In this document: positions 1 to 6,541 of the stretch, in pieces | How the letters are laid out: the number at the start of each line of letters is the position of its first letter | Position numbering within the stretch: position 1 is the stretch's first letter | From: an uncultured Eubacteriales bacterium | GTDB taxonomy: Bacteria > Bacillota > Clostridia > Oscillospirales > UBA644 | Direction of reading: 5' to 3' | Assembly: GCA_959604355.1 (NCBI GenBank) | Contig: CAUHAO010000035.1 | Location: 1 to 11,024 of the forward strand | Length of the DNA: 11,024 nt | Program-made: the position numbers and the translations under genes | The notes under the pieces: generated by a model | What the model was told of the DNA's origin: nothing | Databases searched by the model: none | What the model saw: only the letters and a program-made list of their open reading frames with translations

Positions 1-55
1 CCGCGAGCGACCAAGGCGCGTCGAGCGCCGCGAGTCGAGTCCCCCACAGCGCACC
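1..55. repeat. Direct repeat, copy 1 (cut by window edge)
   Basis: This 55-bp GC-rich sequence is repeated without a mismatch at 154-208, 153 bp away. It contains a small inverted repeat, GGCGC (15-19) with GCGCC (25-29). Its left end is at base 1, so the upstream arm that copy 2 has cannot be seen. It looks like an intergenic palindromic repeat family rather than coding sequence. Confidence 0.85.
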
Positions 56-58
56 AGG

Positions 59-93
59 AACAGTCCGACGGTAATGTCGGGCTGTTTCTTTTT
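59..93 (+). terminator. Intrinsic terminator, plus strand
   Basis: An 11-bp stem, AACAGTCCGAC (59-69) with GTCGGGCTGTT (76-86) and one T-G wobble, encloses a 6-nt loop. It is followed by a T-rich tail, TCTTTTT (87-93). The T-tract lies on the plus strand only, so it would stop transcription coming from the left of the window. Its gene is outside the window. It sits between the two repeat copies and its 5' arm repeats a motif found again at 128-139. Confidence 0.7.
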
Positions 94-138
94 ATGTAAA
101 AAAACGACTCGAAGACGAGCGGCACAGAGGAACAGTCC

Positions 139-198
139 GGGGGACTGTTTCGACCGCGAGCGACCAAGGCGCGTCGAGCGCCGCGAGTCGAGTCCCCC
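139..198. repeat. Imperfect palindrome spanning repeat copy 2
   Basis: The outer arms GGGGGACT (139-146) and AGTCCCCC (191-198) pair perfectly. After a 4-nt bulge, CGAC (151-154) pairs with GTCG (187-190), and CGCG (155-158) pairs with CGCG (182-185) across a 1-nt bulge. The result is a roughly 60-nt hairpin or cruciform. The left outer arm also lies in a second, mutually exclusive hairpin, AACAGTCC (131-138) with GGACTGTT (142-149). Confidence 0.65.
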
Positions 199-208
199 AC
201 AGCGCACC
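154..208. repeat. Direct repeat, copy 2
   Basis: Perfect 55-bp copy of 1-55. It forms the right part of the palindrome at 139-198. It lies about 85 bp beyond the murG stop codon, between the operon terminator and the plus-strand terminator. A 60-codon minus-strand reading frame (274-92) runs through it, but its ATG falls in the loop of the murG terminator and it has no ribosome binding site, so it is not called a gene. Confidence 0.85.
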
Positions 209-218
209 GGAACCTGCC

Positions 219-230
219 CGCGTTAACGCG
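219..230. repeat. 12-bp perfect palindrome
   Basis: CGCGTTAACGCG is its own reverse complement. It sits between repeat copy 2 and the murG terminator. No function is evident; it may be chance or a protein binding site. Confidence 0.3.
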
Positions 231-248
231 TACCCTCCACATATCAGA

Positions 249-284
249 TAAAACTTAAAGCTCCGGCCTTTCATCCGGAGCTTT
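249..284 (-). terminator. Terminator of the dcw operon after murG
   Basis: A perfect 10-bp stem, AAAGCTCCGG (257-266) with CCGGAGCTTT (275-284), has an 8-nt loop and begins 10 nt after the murG stop. Read on the minus strand it ends in CTTTAAGTTTTATC, a T-rich tail. Read on the plus strand it ends in CTTTTTGG, so it may work in both directions and also shield murG from transcription arriving from the left. Confidence 0.85.
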
Positions 285-293
285 TTGGTTCTG

Positions 294-1412
294 TTACTTG
301 TTTATCAATTCCTCGATGCCGTCTGCAATGCGCTCCGCAGAATCGGTTTTTGCCAGCGTAAACGCGTTTTTTGAAAGATCTCGGAGTTTGCGGCGGTCAT
401 TGCAAAGCTCGTTGACGGTGTCGAAAAGAAGCTTTCCCGTGAGGTCTTTTTCCTCAATGAGTATCGCCGCACCGATATCCGAATACGCTTTTGCGTTGAA
501 GTATTGATGATTTTCCGCGACATTGGGCGACGGGATAAGAATGCTGGGTTTGCCAAGAGCCGCAATCTCCGCGAGCGTCATCGCGCCCGATCGCGTGATT
601 ATAACGTCGCATGCCGCCATAAGTTCGGGCATGTTATAAATATAATCGTAGATATGGATGCGACCGCTTTTTGCCGCCGCTTCGCCGACTTTTGCCGTGA
701 CGTCCTCGTAATCGCGTGCCGCGCCGTGGTAAAGCGTCATTTTGTTTTCCTGAGCCGCGAGCAACGCCATTTCGCACCACGCATTATTGACTGTCGTCGC
801 ACCAAGGCTTCCACCGCACGAGAGCACGACGAAATCGTCCTCTGGTATACCGAGCGCCGCGCGCGCCGAGCCTCGCGTCACAGTTAGAAAATCTTTTTTG
901 ATCGGGTTGCCGACAAGCGTCTGCTTCCCTTCCGTTCCCTCTATGGGATTGGCAAGCGGGAAACTCAGGAATATTTTATCAACTCTGGGAGCGAGCGCCT
1001 TTGTCGTGACGCCCGCGAAAGCGTTCTGCTCATGGATCGCGGTGGGAATTTTTTCACGGACAGCGGCACTCATAACGGGGGCGCTGACAAATCCGCCCGT
1101 TCCGATAGCCACATCGGGTTTAAAATCCCTGATTATTTTGCGAACCTTCTGTACTGATCTCAGGAACATATCCACGGAATCTATGTTATGTTTTATCGCA
1201 CCGAATGTTCTCTTGCGTGAAAATCCCGTAGCGCGGATGTGTTCCATTTTATAGCCCGCACGAGGTATAAGCTCCGCCTCGCGATGATCCGACGTTCCGA
1301 TAAAAAGTATTTCCGCGTCGGGATATCTGCGTTTAAGTTCGTCCGCTATAGATATCGCGGGATTTATATGTCCGGCTGTTCCGCCGCACGCCATAAGAAC
1401 ACGCAAACTCAT
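294..1412 (-). CDS. murG: UDP-N-acetylglucosamine--undecaprenyl-pyrophosphoryl-MurNAc-pentapeptide GlcNAc transferase (MurG)
   Basis: MurG transfers GlcNAc from UDP-GlcNAc to lipid I, making lipid II at the inner face of the membrane, the last cytoplasmic step of peptidoglycan synthesis. The 372-residue product has the full GT-B two-domain layout: the N-terminal GGTAGH loop (10-15), GTGGFVSAP (104-112), HEQN (127-130), LVGNP (166-170), the second glycine loop GGSLGA (200-205), and the donor-binding stretch RSGAMTLAEIAALGKP (274-289) followed by NHQ (301-303). GGTAGH in place of GGTGGH is, from memory, a common variant. The ATG overlaps the ftsW stop as ATGA and lies behind a GGAGGAGG ribosome binding site inside the end of ftsW, so the two are probably translationally coupled. 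It is the last gene of the operon and is followed at once by a terminator. Confidence 0.97.
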   Translation of the reverse strand: MSLRVLMACGGTAGHINPAISIADELKRRYPDAEILFIGTSDHREAELIPRAGYKMEHIRATGFSRKRTFGAIKHNIDSVDMFLRSVQKVRKIIRDFKPDVAIGTGGFVSAPVMSAAVREKIPTAIHEQNAFAGVTTKALAPRVDKIFLSFPLANPIEGTEGKQTLVGNPIKKDFLTVTRGSARAALGIPEDDFVVLSCGGSLGATTVNNAWCEMALLAAQENKMTLYHGAARDYEDVTAKVGEAAAKSGRIHIYDYIYNMPELMAACDVIITRSGAMTLAEIAALGKPSILIPSPNVAENHQYFNAKAYSDIGAAILIEEKDLTGKLLFDTVNELCNDRRKLRDLSKNAFTLAKTDSAERIADGIEELINK

Positions 1413-2626
1413 TTATTTTCCTCCTCCGGGACTTTCACTTCATCCTCCGGCAGAGCCTCGCCTCTGTCAAGCGCCGCGTAGCGCGAGACATTGAGCAAAA
1501 GCCCCATTTCCGCCAACAATACGACGAGCGCAGAACCTCCGTAACTGAAAAACGGAAGCGAGATTCCCGTCGTGGGGACTGAGTTGGAAACGACTGCGAG
1601 ATTGAGTATAGTCTGATATGCGACGTTTGAGATTATGCCGATAACGAGCATAGACGAGAATGTATTTTTCGCACGGCGGGCGATATATATGCCACGCCAT
1701 ATGAGCAAACCGAAAAGAATAAGAATAACGACGACTCCGATAAATCCGAGTTCTTCGGCGATGACCGAGAACACAAAATCATTATGCGGTTCGGGCAGGT
1801 AGAGATATTTTTGGCGGCTCTTGCCGTAGCCGAGTCCGAAAAGTCCGCCGGAGCCGATAGTCAAAAGCGACTGCAGAGGCTGAAAGCCGTCGCCTATAGG
1901 GTCGATTTCGGGATGCAGCCAGACGTTAATACGCTTCTGCATGTACGAATTGAAGAAAATGAGCGCCGTCGCACCTGCCAAGCCTATTCCTGCAATCGGA
2001 AGCATATGTCCGATACGGCTTCCGCCGACAAACATGAGCGTAACGCCGACAAGGAACACCAGTATTGCACCCGAAAGATGCGTTTCGACACCTATAAGCA
2101 GACAGCAAAGTCCGAAAATCGCCGCGGGAATAACTATACCGTATGTAAACTTATTCATTTTGTCGCGGTACGCGGAAACATACTGTGAAAGGAACATTAT
2201 GACCGCGAGTTTCGCGAACTCCGAAGGCTGAAACTGAAAACCGCCGATATACAGCCATCGCTTTTCATTGTCACGGCTCGGCAGAATGAGTACAAGCACA
2301 AGCAACACTACGCAGACAATGTAAAACGGAACTATGAGGCGTTTATAAAGCTTTTGATCGACGGCGGAAACAATAAACATAATCACGACGCCGACGACCG
2401 CAAAAAGCGACTGCTTAATTATATATGTATAGCTGCTTCCCGTCTTATAAAGAGAATGTGCAAAGCCCGTAGAAAACAACATGACCAGACCGAAAATGAG
2501 CAGCAGAAGCACGGATATCAGAAAAGGGATATCGAACATCGGTAATGAGCGGAAATAGCCCAATATGCCGCCGCGCTGCTTACGCTGAGACATGTTTACG
2601 GTATTATTTTTCCTCGAGTTCTGCAT
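1409..2626 (-). CDS. ftsW: Septal peptidoglycan polymerase FtsW/SpoVE (SEDS family)
   Basis: FtsW is the multi-spanning SEDS glycosyltransferase that polymerises lipid II at the septum with a class B PBP, here encoded four genes upstream. With the start chosen, the protein is 405 residues: a basic cytoplasmic tail, many hydrophobic segments from about residue 31, RWLYIGGFQFQPSEFAK (123-139), the extracellular loop with DPIGDGFQPLQS (242-253) that carries the conserved Asp thought to be essential, LPEPHNDF (277-284) with AEELGF (290-295), and GISLPFFSYGGSA (354-366). Start choice: a TTG at 2677 overlaps the mraY stop as TTGA and would add 17 residues but has no clear ribosome binding site; the ATG at 2626 has AAAGGA 8 nt upstream and is preferred. 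ATG at 2593 is also possible. The C-terminal tail is acidic. SpoVE and RodA are close relatives; linkage to mraY, murG and the PBP favours the FtsW/SpoVE branch. Confidence 0.94.
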   Translation of the reverse strand: MQNSRKNNTVNMSQRKQRGGILGYFRSLPMFDIPFLISVLLLLIFGLVMLFSTGFAHSLYKTGSSYTYIIKQSLFAVVGVVIMFIVSAVDQKLYKRLIVPFYIVCVVLLVLVLILPSRDNEKRWLYIGGFQFQPSEFAKLAVIMFLSQYVSAYRDKMNKFTYGIVIPAAIFGLCCLLIGVETHLSGAILVFLVGVTLMFVGGSRIGHMLPIAGIGLAGATALIFFNSYMQKRINVWLHPEIDPIGDGFQPLQSLLTIGSGGLFGLGYGKSRQKYLYLPEPHNDFVFSVIAEELGFIGVVVILILFGLLIWRGIYIARRAKNTFSSMLVIGIISNVAYQTILNLAVVSNSVPTTGISLPFFSYGGSALVVLLAEMGLLLNVSRYAALDRGEALPEDEVKVPEEENK

Positions 2627-2673
2627 ATTATAAATCCTTTCGACGTAGATCCCCTTGGACGGTAGAGTGGCTG

Positions 2674-3684
2674 TCAAACAAGCATTGAAGCGACGACCGC
2701 GACAAGACAGCCGACGGCGCTTGCTGCGGTGAAAGTGAGAACTATTTTCTCCTCGCTCCAGCCGGAAAGCTCAAAGCTGTGGTGGATGGGTGTCATTTTG
2801 AAAAGACGCTTGCCGTGTGTGATCTTGAAATAAGCGACCTGTATCATGACAGAAAACGCCTCAATAAGGTAAACAATGCCCGCGATTAGGATTATCAACG
2901 GCTGGTTTATCGAGAAAGCGAACGTTGCAACCATGCCGCCGAGGAACAGTGAGCCGGTGTCGCCCATAAATACTTTTGCGGGGTGCCAGTTAAAGACGAG
3001 AAATCCGACGCATCCGCCCGCGAGCGCCGCTGCGACGACTGCGACATCGTCCGCGCCGATAGATGTTGCGGCAAAGACGAAAAAGATGCTTACGGGCAGC
3101 GTGACGGATGTTGCCAAACCGTCGATGCCGTCGGTAAGATTGACAGCGTTCGTAAAGCCGACCATGACTACCATTGCCAATATGTAATAGAATATGCCCA
3201 ATTCGAGCTGTATATTCGTGAAGGGTATCTGCACCGAAGTGCGTCCGCCCGTGCGGATAGAGTCAAAAAGGATGAATGCGGAAGAGATGACGAGCTGCAT
3301 TATGAGCTTCTGTATCTCCGTCAGACCCTGATTATGTTTTTTGCGGATCTTTATGAAGTCGTCGGCGAACCCGAGCAGCGCAAACATCAGCGAAACGATC
3401 ACGCATACAAGTCCCGGACTCGGAAGCCATCGTGCCGCGTCGCTGCCTTTGATATAAAACGGTATTGCGAATATGAAATACGCGATGACGGTGGAAATGA
3501 TGAAAACGAAACCGCCCATCGTGGGTGTGCCCTGCTTGGATTTATGCCATGTCGGGCCATAGTCTGTGATTATCGCCTGACCGAACTTGATCCTGCGCAG
3601 AAAAGGTATGAGCAGAGGCGCAACGACGCACGCGATGATGACGGATGACGCGAAAGCTCCGAGTTTGAGAAGTATGGGACTCAT
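2674..3684 (-). CDS. mraY: Phospho-N-acetylmuramoyl-pentapeptide transferase (MraY)
   Basis: MraY moves phospho-MurNAc-pentapeptide from UDP to undecaprenyl phosphate, making lipid I. It is a polytopic membrane enzyme of the PNPT family. The 336-residue product shows GTPTMGG (52-58), FADDFIK with the metal/nucleophile aspartates D108-D109 (106-112), NAVNLTDGIDGLA (179-191), VFMGDTGSLFLGG with D242 (238-250), and the C-terminal MTPIHHSFELSGWSE (297-311). In most MraY proteins the last motif is HHH; here the third His is Ser (codon AGC). All other signature residues are present, so activity is expected. The ATG overlaps the murF stop as ATGA, and its AAAGGA ribosome binding site lies 9 nt upstream inside the end of murF. 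The next gene is ftsW; no murD intervenes. Confidence 0.96.
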   Translation of the reverse strand: MSPILLKLGAFASSVIIACVVAPLLIPFLRRIKFGQAIITDYGPTWHKSKQGTPTMGGFVFIISTVIAYFIFAIPFYIKGSDAARWLPSPGLVCVIVSLMFALLGFADDFIKIRKKHNQGLTEIQKLIMQLVISSAFILFDSIRTGGRTSVQIPFTNIQLELGIFYYILAMVVMVGFTNAVNLTDGIDGLATSVTLPVSIFFVFAATSIGADDVAVVAAALAGGCVGFLVFNWHPAKVFMGDTGSLFLGGMVATFAFSINQPLIILIAGIVYLIEAFSVMIQVAYFKITHGKRLFKMTPIHHSFELSGWSEEKIVLTFTAASAVGCLVAVVASMLV

Positions 3685-5030
3685 TTTTCAGTATCCTTTC
3701 GGTTTTCGATAAATTCCTTTATTACTTTTTCCGCGTTCATGCTGCGGCTGGCTTTGAAAAGCACGACGTCTCCGCGGCGCGAGCGATCCGTGAGTATCTG
3801 CGCGGCTTCGGACGTTGTGCGGCAGCTGCAGCAGTCGCTCACTCCGGCAAGAGTTGCGCCGATAATATAATCCTGGGCGTGAGCACCGAACGCTATCAGC
3901 ATATCCACTCCCTGCATCGACTCGCCTACTTCTCGGTGAAGAGCTGTTGACTGCGCGCCGAGTTCGAGCATGTCACCGAGGACGGCGATCTTTCTGCCCT
4001 GTTTCATACGCAGGATATCGAACGCGGATTTCATCGACGCGGGACTTGCGTTGTAGCAATCCTCGATTATCGTAACGCCGCAGTGTTCGTAAATGTTCTG
4101 ACGAAGAGGCGCATTTTTGAAGTTGCGCAGGCCTCGGGAGATTTCTTCGGGCGTTTCACCCGCGATATCAGCCACGGCAACAGCCGCGAGCGCGTTGTAG
4201 ACGTTGTGTATGCCTTCGGAGGGAATGAAAATATCGACCTCTCCGTGCGGTGTCACCGCGGTAAACTCCGTTTCGCCCGCGCCGAGGTGGATATCTCTTG
4301 CAACATAGTCACACGTCTCGTCACCGATGCCGTATCTTATAAGCCTGTGTCCGACGTTTCTGAGAGTTGAGAGCATATCGTCATCACCGTTGACTATGAG
4401 CACACCGTTTTCGCTGAGGCCCTCGATGATCTCAAGCTTCGCCTTCATTATGTTTTCGCGCGAGCCGAGATATTCTATGTGAGAGTAACCTATATTCGTT
4501 ATTACGGCTATATCGGGCGCTGTTATCTTCGCAAGCTCGCGTATCTGCCCGAATCCGCTCATGCCCATCTCAACGACGGCCGCCTCATGGGAATCGTTTA
4601 TGCCGAGGAGCGTGAACGCGACGCCTGTTTCGCTGTTTTTATTGCCGTCGGTCTTATGCGTCGAAAAACGCGCGGCAAGAGCCGAATAGATGAATTCTTT
4701 GGTCGTCGTTTTGCCGACGCTTCCTGTCACCGCAACCGTAAGCACTTTTTTTTGCGACTTGTGCCAAGCGGCGTACTGCTGGAACGCGGCAACCGGATCT
4801 TCGACTTTCAGATAAGGCAGATCCGTGTCGAGATCTCTTGCGCAGAGAAATCCCGCCGCACCGTTCGCCTGAGCCGACGCGACATAATCATGCCCGTCGA
4901 CACGCTCGCCTTTTATGCAAATGAACACGTCACCCTTTTTGACCTCGCGGGAATCTATGGCAAATCCGCTGAACTCGCAGTCCCCTTTCAGCAAGCCGTT
5001 AGTGACGGCAGCCATCTGTGAAAGCTTCAT
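3681..5030 (-). CDS. murF: UDP-N-acetylmuramoyl-tripeptide--D-alanyl-D-alanine ligase (MurF)
   Basis: MurF is the cytoplasmic ATP-dependent ligase that adds D-Ala-D-Ala to UDP-MurNAc-tripeptide, completing the pentapeptide precursor. The 449-residue product has the three-domain Mur ligase plan: an N-terminal substrate domain with IDSREVKKGDVF (25-36), the P-loop GSVGKTT (103-109), EMGMSG (154-159), NIGYSHIEYLGS (179-190) in the ATPase domain, HNVYNALAA (275-283), and a C-terminal domain with DCYNASPASM (324-333) and LGDMLELG (351-358). The start ATG is 2 nt after the murE stop and is preceded by AAAGGA with a 9-nt spacer, this signal being part of the murE coding sequence. The product ends in RKDTEK because its own last codons carry the ribosome binding site for mraY. 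Confidence 0.96.
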   Translation of the reverse strand: MKLSQMAAVTNGLLKGDCEFSGFAIDSREVKKGDVFICIKGERVDGHDYVASAQANGAAGFLCARDLDTDLPYLKVEDPVAAFQQYAAWHKSQKKVLTVAVTGSVGKTTTKEFIYSALAARFSTHKTDGNKNSETGVAFTLLGINDSHEAAVVEMGMSGFGQIRELAKITAPDIAVITNIGYSHIEYLGSRENIMKAKLEIIEGLSENGVLIVNGDDDMLSTLRNVGHRLIRYGIGDETCDYVARDIHLGAGETEFTAVTPHGEVDIFIPSEGIHNVYNALAAVAVADIAGETPEEISRGLRNFKNAPLRQNIYEHCGVTIIEDCYNASPASMKSAFDILRMKQGRKIAVLGDMLELGAQSTALHREVGESMQGVDMLIAFGAHAQDYIIGATLAGVSDCCSCRTTSEAAQILTDRSRRGDVVLFKASRSMNAEKVIKEFIENRKDTEK

Positions 5031-5032
5031 TT

Positions 5033-6487
5033 TTATGTATCCTTTCTTTGTTGGGAAGAGAAATATTCCTTGATTATCATGCGCTCGTCAAACGGGATCC
5101 TGCCCGTGCCTGCGTCCATGTATGTTTCATGCCCTTTGCCCGCGAGAACGACCGTATCGCCCGCGCGCGCGATGCAGAGCGCGTATTCTATTGCTTTGCG
5201 GCGATCTTCGATGACGACGACACCGCTGTCGGTTATCCCCGAGAGAATATCCGTGATTATGTTTCGCGGATCTTCCGTACGCGGATTGTCGGACGTAACT
5301 ATTGCTATATCCGCTTTTGCCGCGGCTATCCTTCCCATTATCGGGCGCTTCTCACGGTCTCTGTTGCCGCCGCATCCGAAAACAAGGATTGTTTTTCCGC
5401 CTCTTGCGCGTATATCCTCCACCGCATCAAGGAGTTTTTCAAGCCCGTCGGGAGTATGGGCGTAATCTATGATGACGTCATAGTCCGCGCCGGTCTCGAG
5501 AAATTCGAGCCTTCCTTTTACGCCTTCAAAGCTTTCCGCGGCTCTGACAGCGTCTGTTACGGGCACTCCGAGCATCACCGCCGCCCCTATCGCCGCCGCT
5601 GCATTCGACACATTAAACGCTCCGCGCAGCTTTTGCGACGTGCGCACGCTCTCACCGAAAGCCGTGAACGTGAAAACATTTCCCGACGGAAGCGTTTCTA
5701 TATCCGACACCGCAAAATCCGCCGACGACGAGCAGGAAAACGTCATAGTGCGGGGATAGCCGAGAAAACGGTACGCGTTCGCGTCATCAATGTTGACAAG
5801 GTGGCTGCTCGAGGTGTCGAAAAGCTTCATCTTCGCGTCGATATAACGAGACATCGTTAGGTGGTAATCAAGATGGTCTTCGGATATATTCGTGAAAACT
5901 CCGAGGTCAAATTCGATGCCGTAGGTGCGTTTCTGGTCAAGCGCCTGCGAAGAGACCTCTGTGACAAAATGCGTATATCCCTCGTCTGCCGCTTTTCGCA
6001 TGAACGCGAACAATTCGGGCGGCTCCGGAGTTGTAAAGTTATCTGCTTTTACATTTAATGGCTGCGGCACACATTCAACTGTACCGCACATGGCACACTT
6101 TTTGCCGCATGCCGAAAGTATGTGTCTGAGAATCGACGCAACCGTCGTTTTTCCGTTAGTTCCGGTAATTCCGACCGTTACAAGCGTGTTCTGCGGATAG
6201 CCGTAATACGCCGCCGAAAGAAGTGCCAGAGCCTTGTGTGTATCCGACACGTAGACAACCGTACAGCCTATAACCTTTACATTCTTTGACACAATGACCG
6301 CGCTTGCGCCGCAGTTCGCGGCATGCTGAACAAAGTCATGTCCGTCGCTGTTTCTACCCGGGAGAGCGACAAAAACATTTCCGGGAGCAACTTTTGCGGT
6401 CGAAGACGTGATACCGCTCACTTCGACGGCTGCTGAGCCGCTGAGCACGGAGCATGAGCAAAGGCGAAGAAGATCTGATAACAACAT
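5033..6487 (-). CDS. murE: UDP-N-acetylmuramoyl-L-alanyl-D-glutamate--2,6-diaminopimelate ligase (MurE)
   Basis: MurE adds the third amino acid of the stem peptide to UDP-MurNAc-L-Ala-D-Glu. The 484-residue product has the P-loop GTNGKTT (109-115), TTPEPPEL (152-159), a TEVSSQAL stretch (176-183), the AKMKLF segment (218-223) holding the lysine that is carbamylated in Mur ligases, IDYAHTPD (340-347), GCGGNRD (371-377), and DNPRTEDP (400-407). DNPR is the motif that recognises meso-diaminopimelate in characterised enzymes; lysine-type enzymes differ here, so an mDAP wall is inferred. Start choice: a GTG at 6496 would add three residues but lacks an upstream ribosome binding site, while the ATG at 6487 has AGAGG 8 nt upstream. 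A 10-bp inverted repeat in the leader pairs over this start. Confidence 0.95.
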   Translation of the reverse strand: MLLSDLLRLCSCSVLSGSAAVEVSGITSSTAKVAPGNVFVALPGRNSDGHDFVQHAANCGASAVIVSKNVKVIGCTVVYVSDTHKALALLSAAYYGYPQNTLVTVGITGTNGKTTVASILRHILSACGKKCAMCGTVECVPQPLNVKADNFTTPEPPELFAFMRKAADEGYTHFVTEVSSQALDQKRTYGIEFDLGVFTNISEDHLDYHLTMSRYIDAKMKLFDTSSSHLVNIDDANAYRFLGYPRTMTFSCSSSADFAVSDIETLPSGNVFTFTAFGESVRTSQKLRGAFNVSNAAAAIGAAVMLGVPVTDAVRAAESFEGVKGRLEFLETGADYDVIIDYAHTPDGLEKLLDAVEDIRARGGKTILVFGCGGNRDREKRPIMGRIAAAKADIAIVTSDNPRTEDPRNIITDILSGITDSGVVVIEDRRKAIEYALCIARAGDTVVLAGKGHETYMDAGTGRIPFDERMIIKEYFSSQQRKDT

Positions 6488-6528
6488 AAAGGACACCTCT
6501 TACAAATTTTCTTTTCGATGTCCTTTAT
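6486..6528 (-). promoter_or_regulatory. Inverted repeat covering the murE start (possible translational control hairpin)
   Basis: A perfect 10-bp inverted repeat, ATAAAGGACA (6486-6495) and TGTCCTTTAT (6519-6528), encloses 23 nt and fills most of the 54-nt gap between the PBP gene and murE. In the mRNA the downstream arm covers the SD-to-start spacer and the first two bases of the AUG, while the AGAGG ribosome binding site lies unpaired at the edge of the loop. The upstream arm contains an AAAGGA decoy. No T-tract follows on the minus strand, so it is not a terminator for the operon; on the plus strand a weak TTTATTTTAATT follows. Confidence 0.5.
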
Positions 6529-6541
6529 TTTAATTGTTGCG

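Noticed and set aside
1..208. CRISPR array
   Set aside because: There are only two copies of a 55-bp repeat with a 98-bp spacer that itself contains a terminator and repeat pieces, and no cas genes.
92..274. 60-codon minus-strand reading frame in the repeat region
   Set aside because: Its ATG is in the loop of the murG terminator, it lacks a ribosome binding site, it runs through the palindromic repeat, and the peptide resembles no family. It is repeat-derived.
2627..2677. TTGACA and TATAAT near the mraY-ftsW junction as an internal promoter
   Set aside because: The two hexamers are 39 bp apart and no acceptable -35 lies 16-18 bp from TATAAT. The TATAAT is part of the spacer before the ftsW ATG.
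5018..5860. 280-codon plus-strand frame opposite murE
   Set aside because: It lies wholly antisense to a well-supported murE, is very rich in Arg, His, Cys and Tyr, and has no domain. Similar plus-strand frames at 504-887, 2983-3648, 4479-5021 and 6518-7264 are shadows for the same reason.
6486..6528. Intrinsic terminator between the PBP gene and murE
   Set aside because: On the minus strand no T-tract follows the stem and the loop is 23 nt. The downstream arm runs straight into the murE coding sequence.
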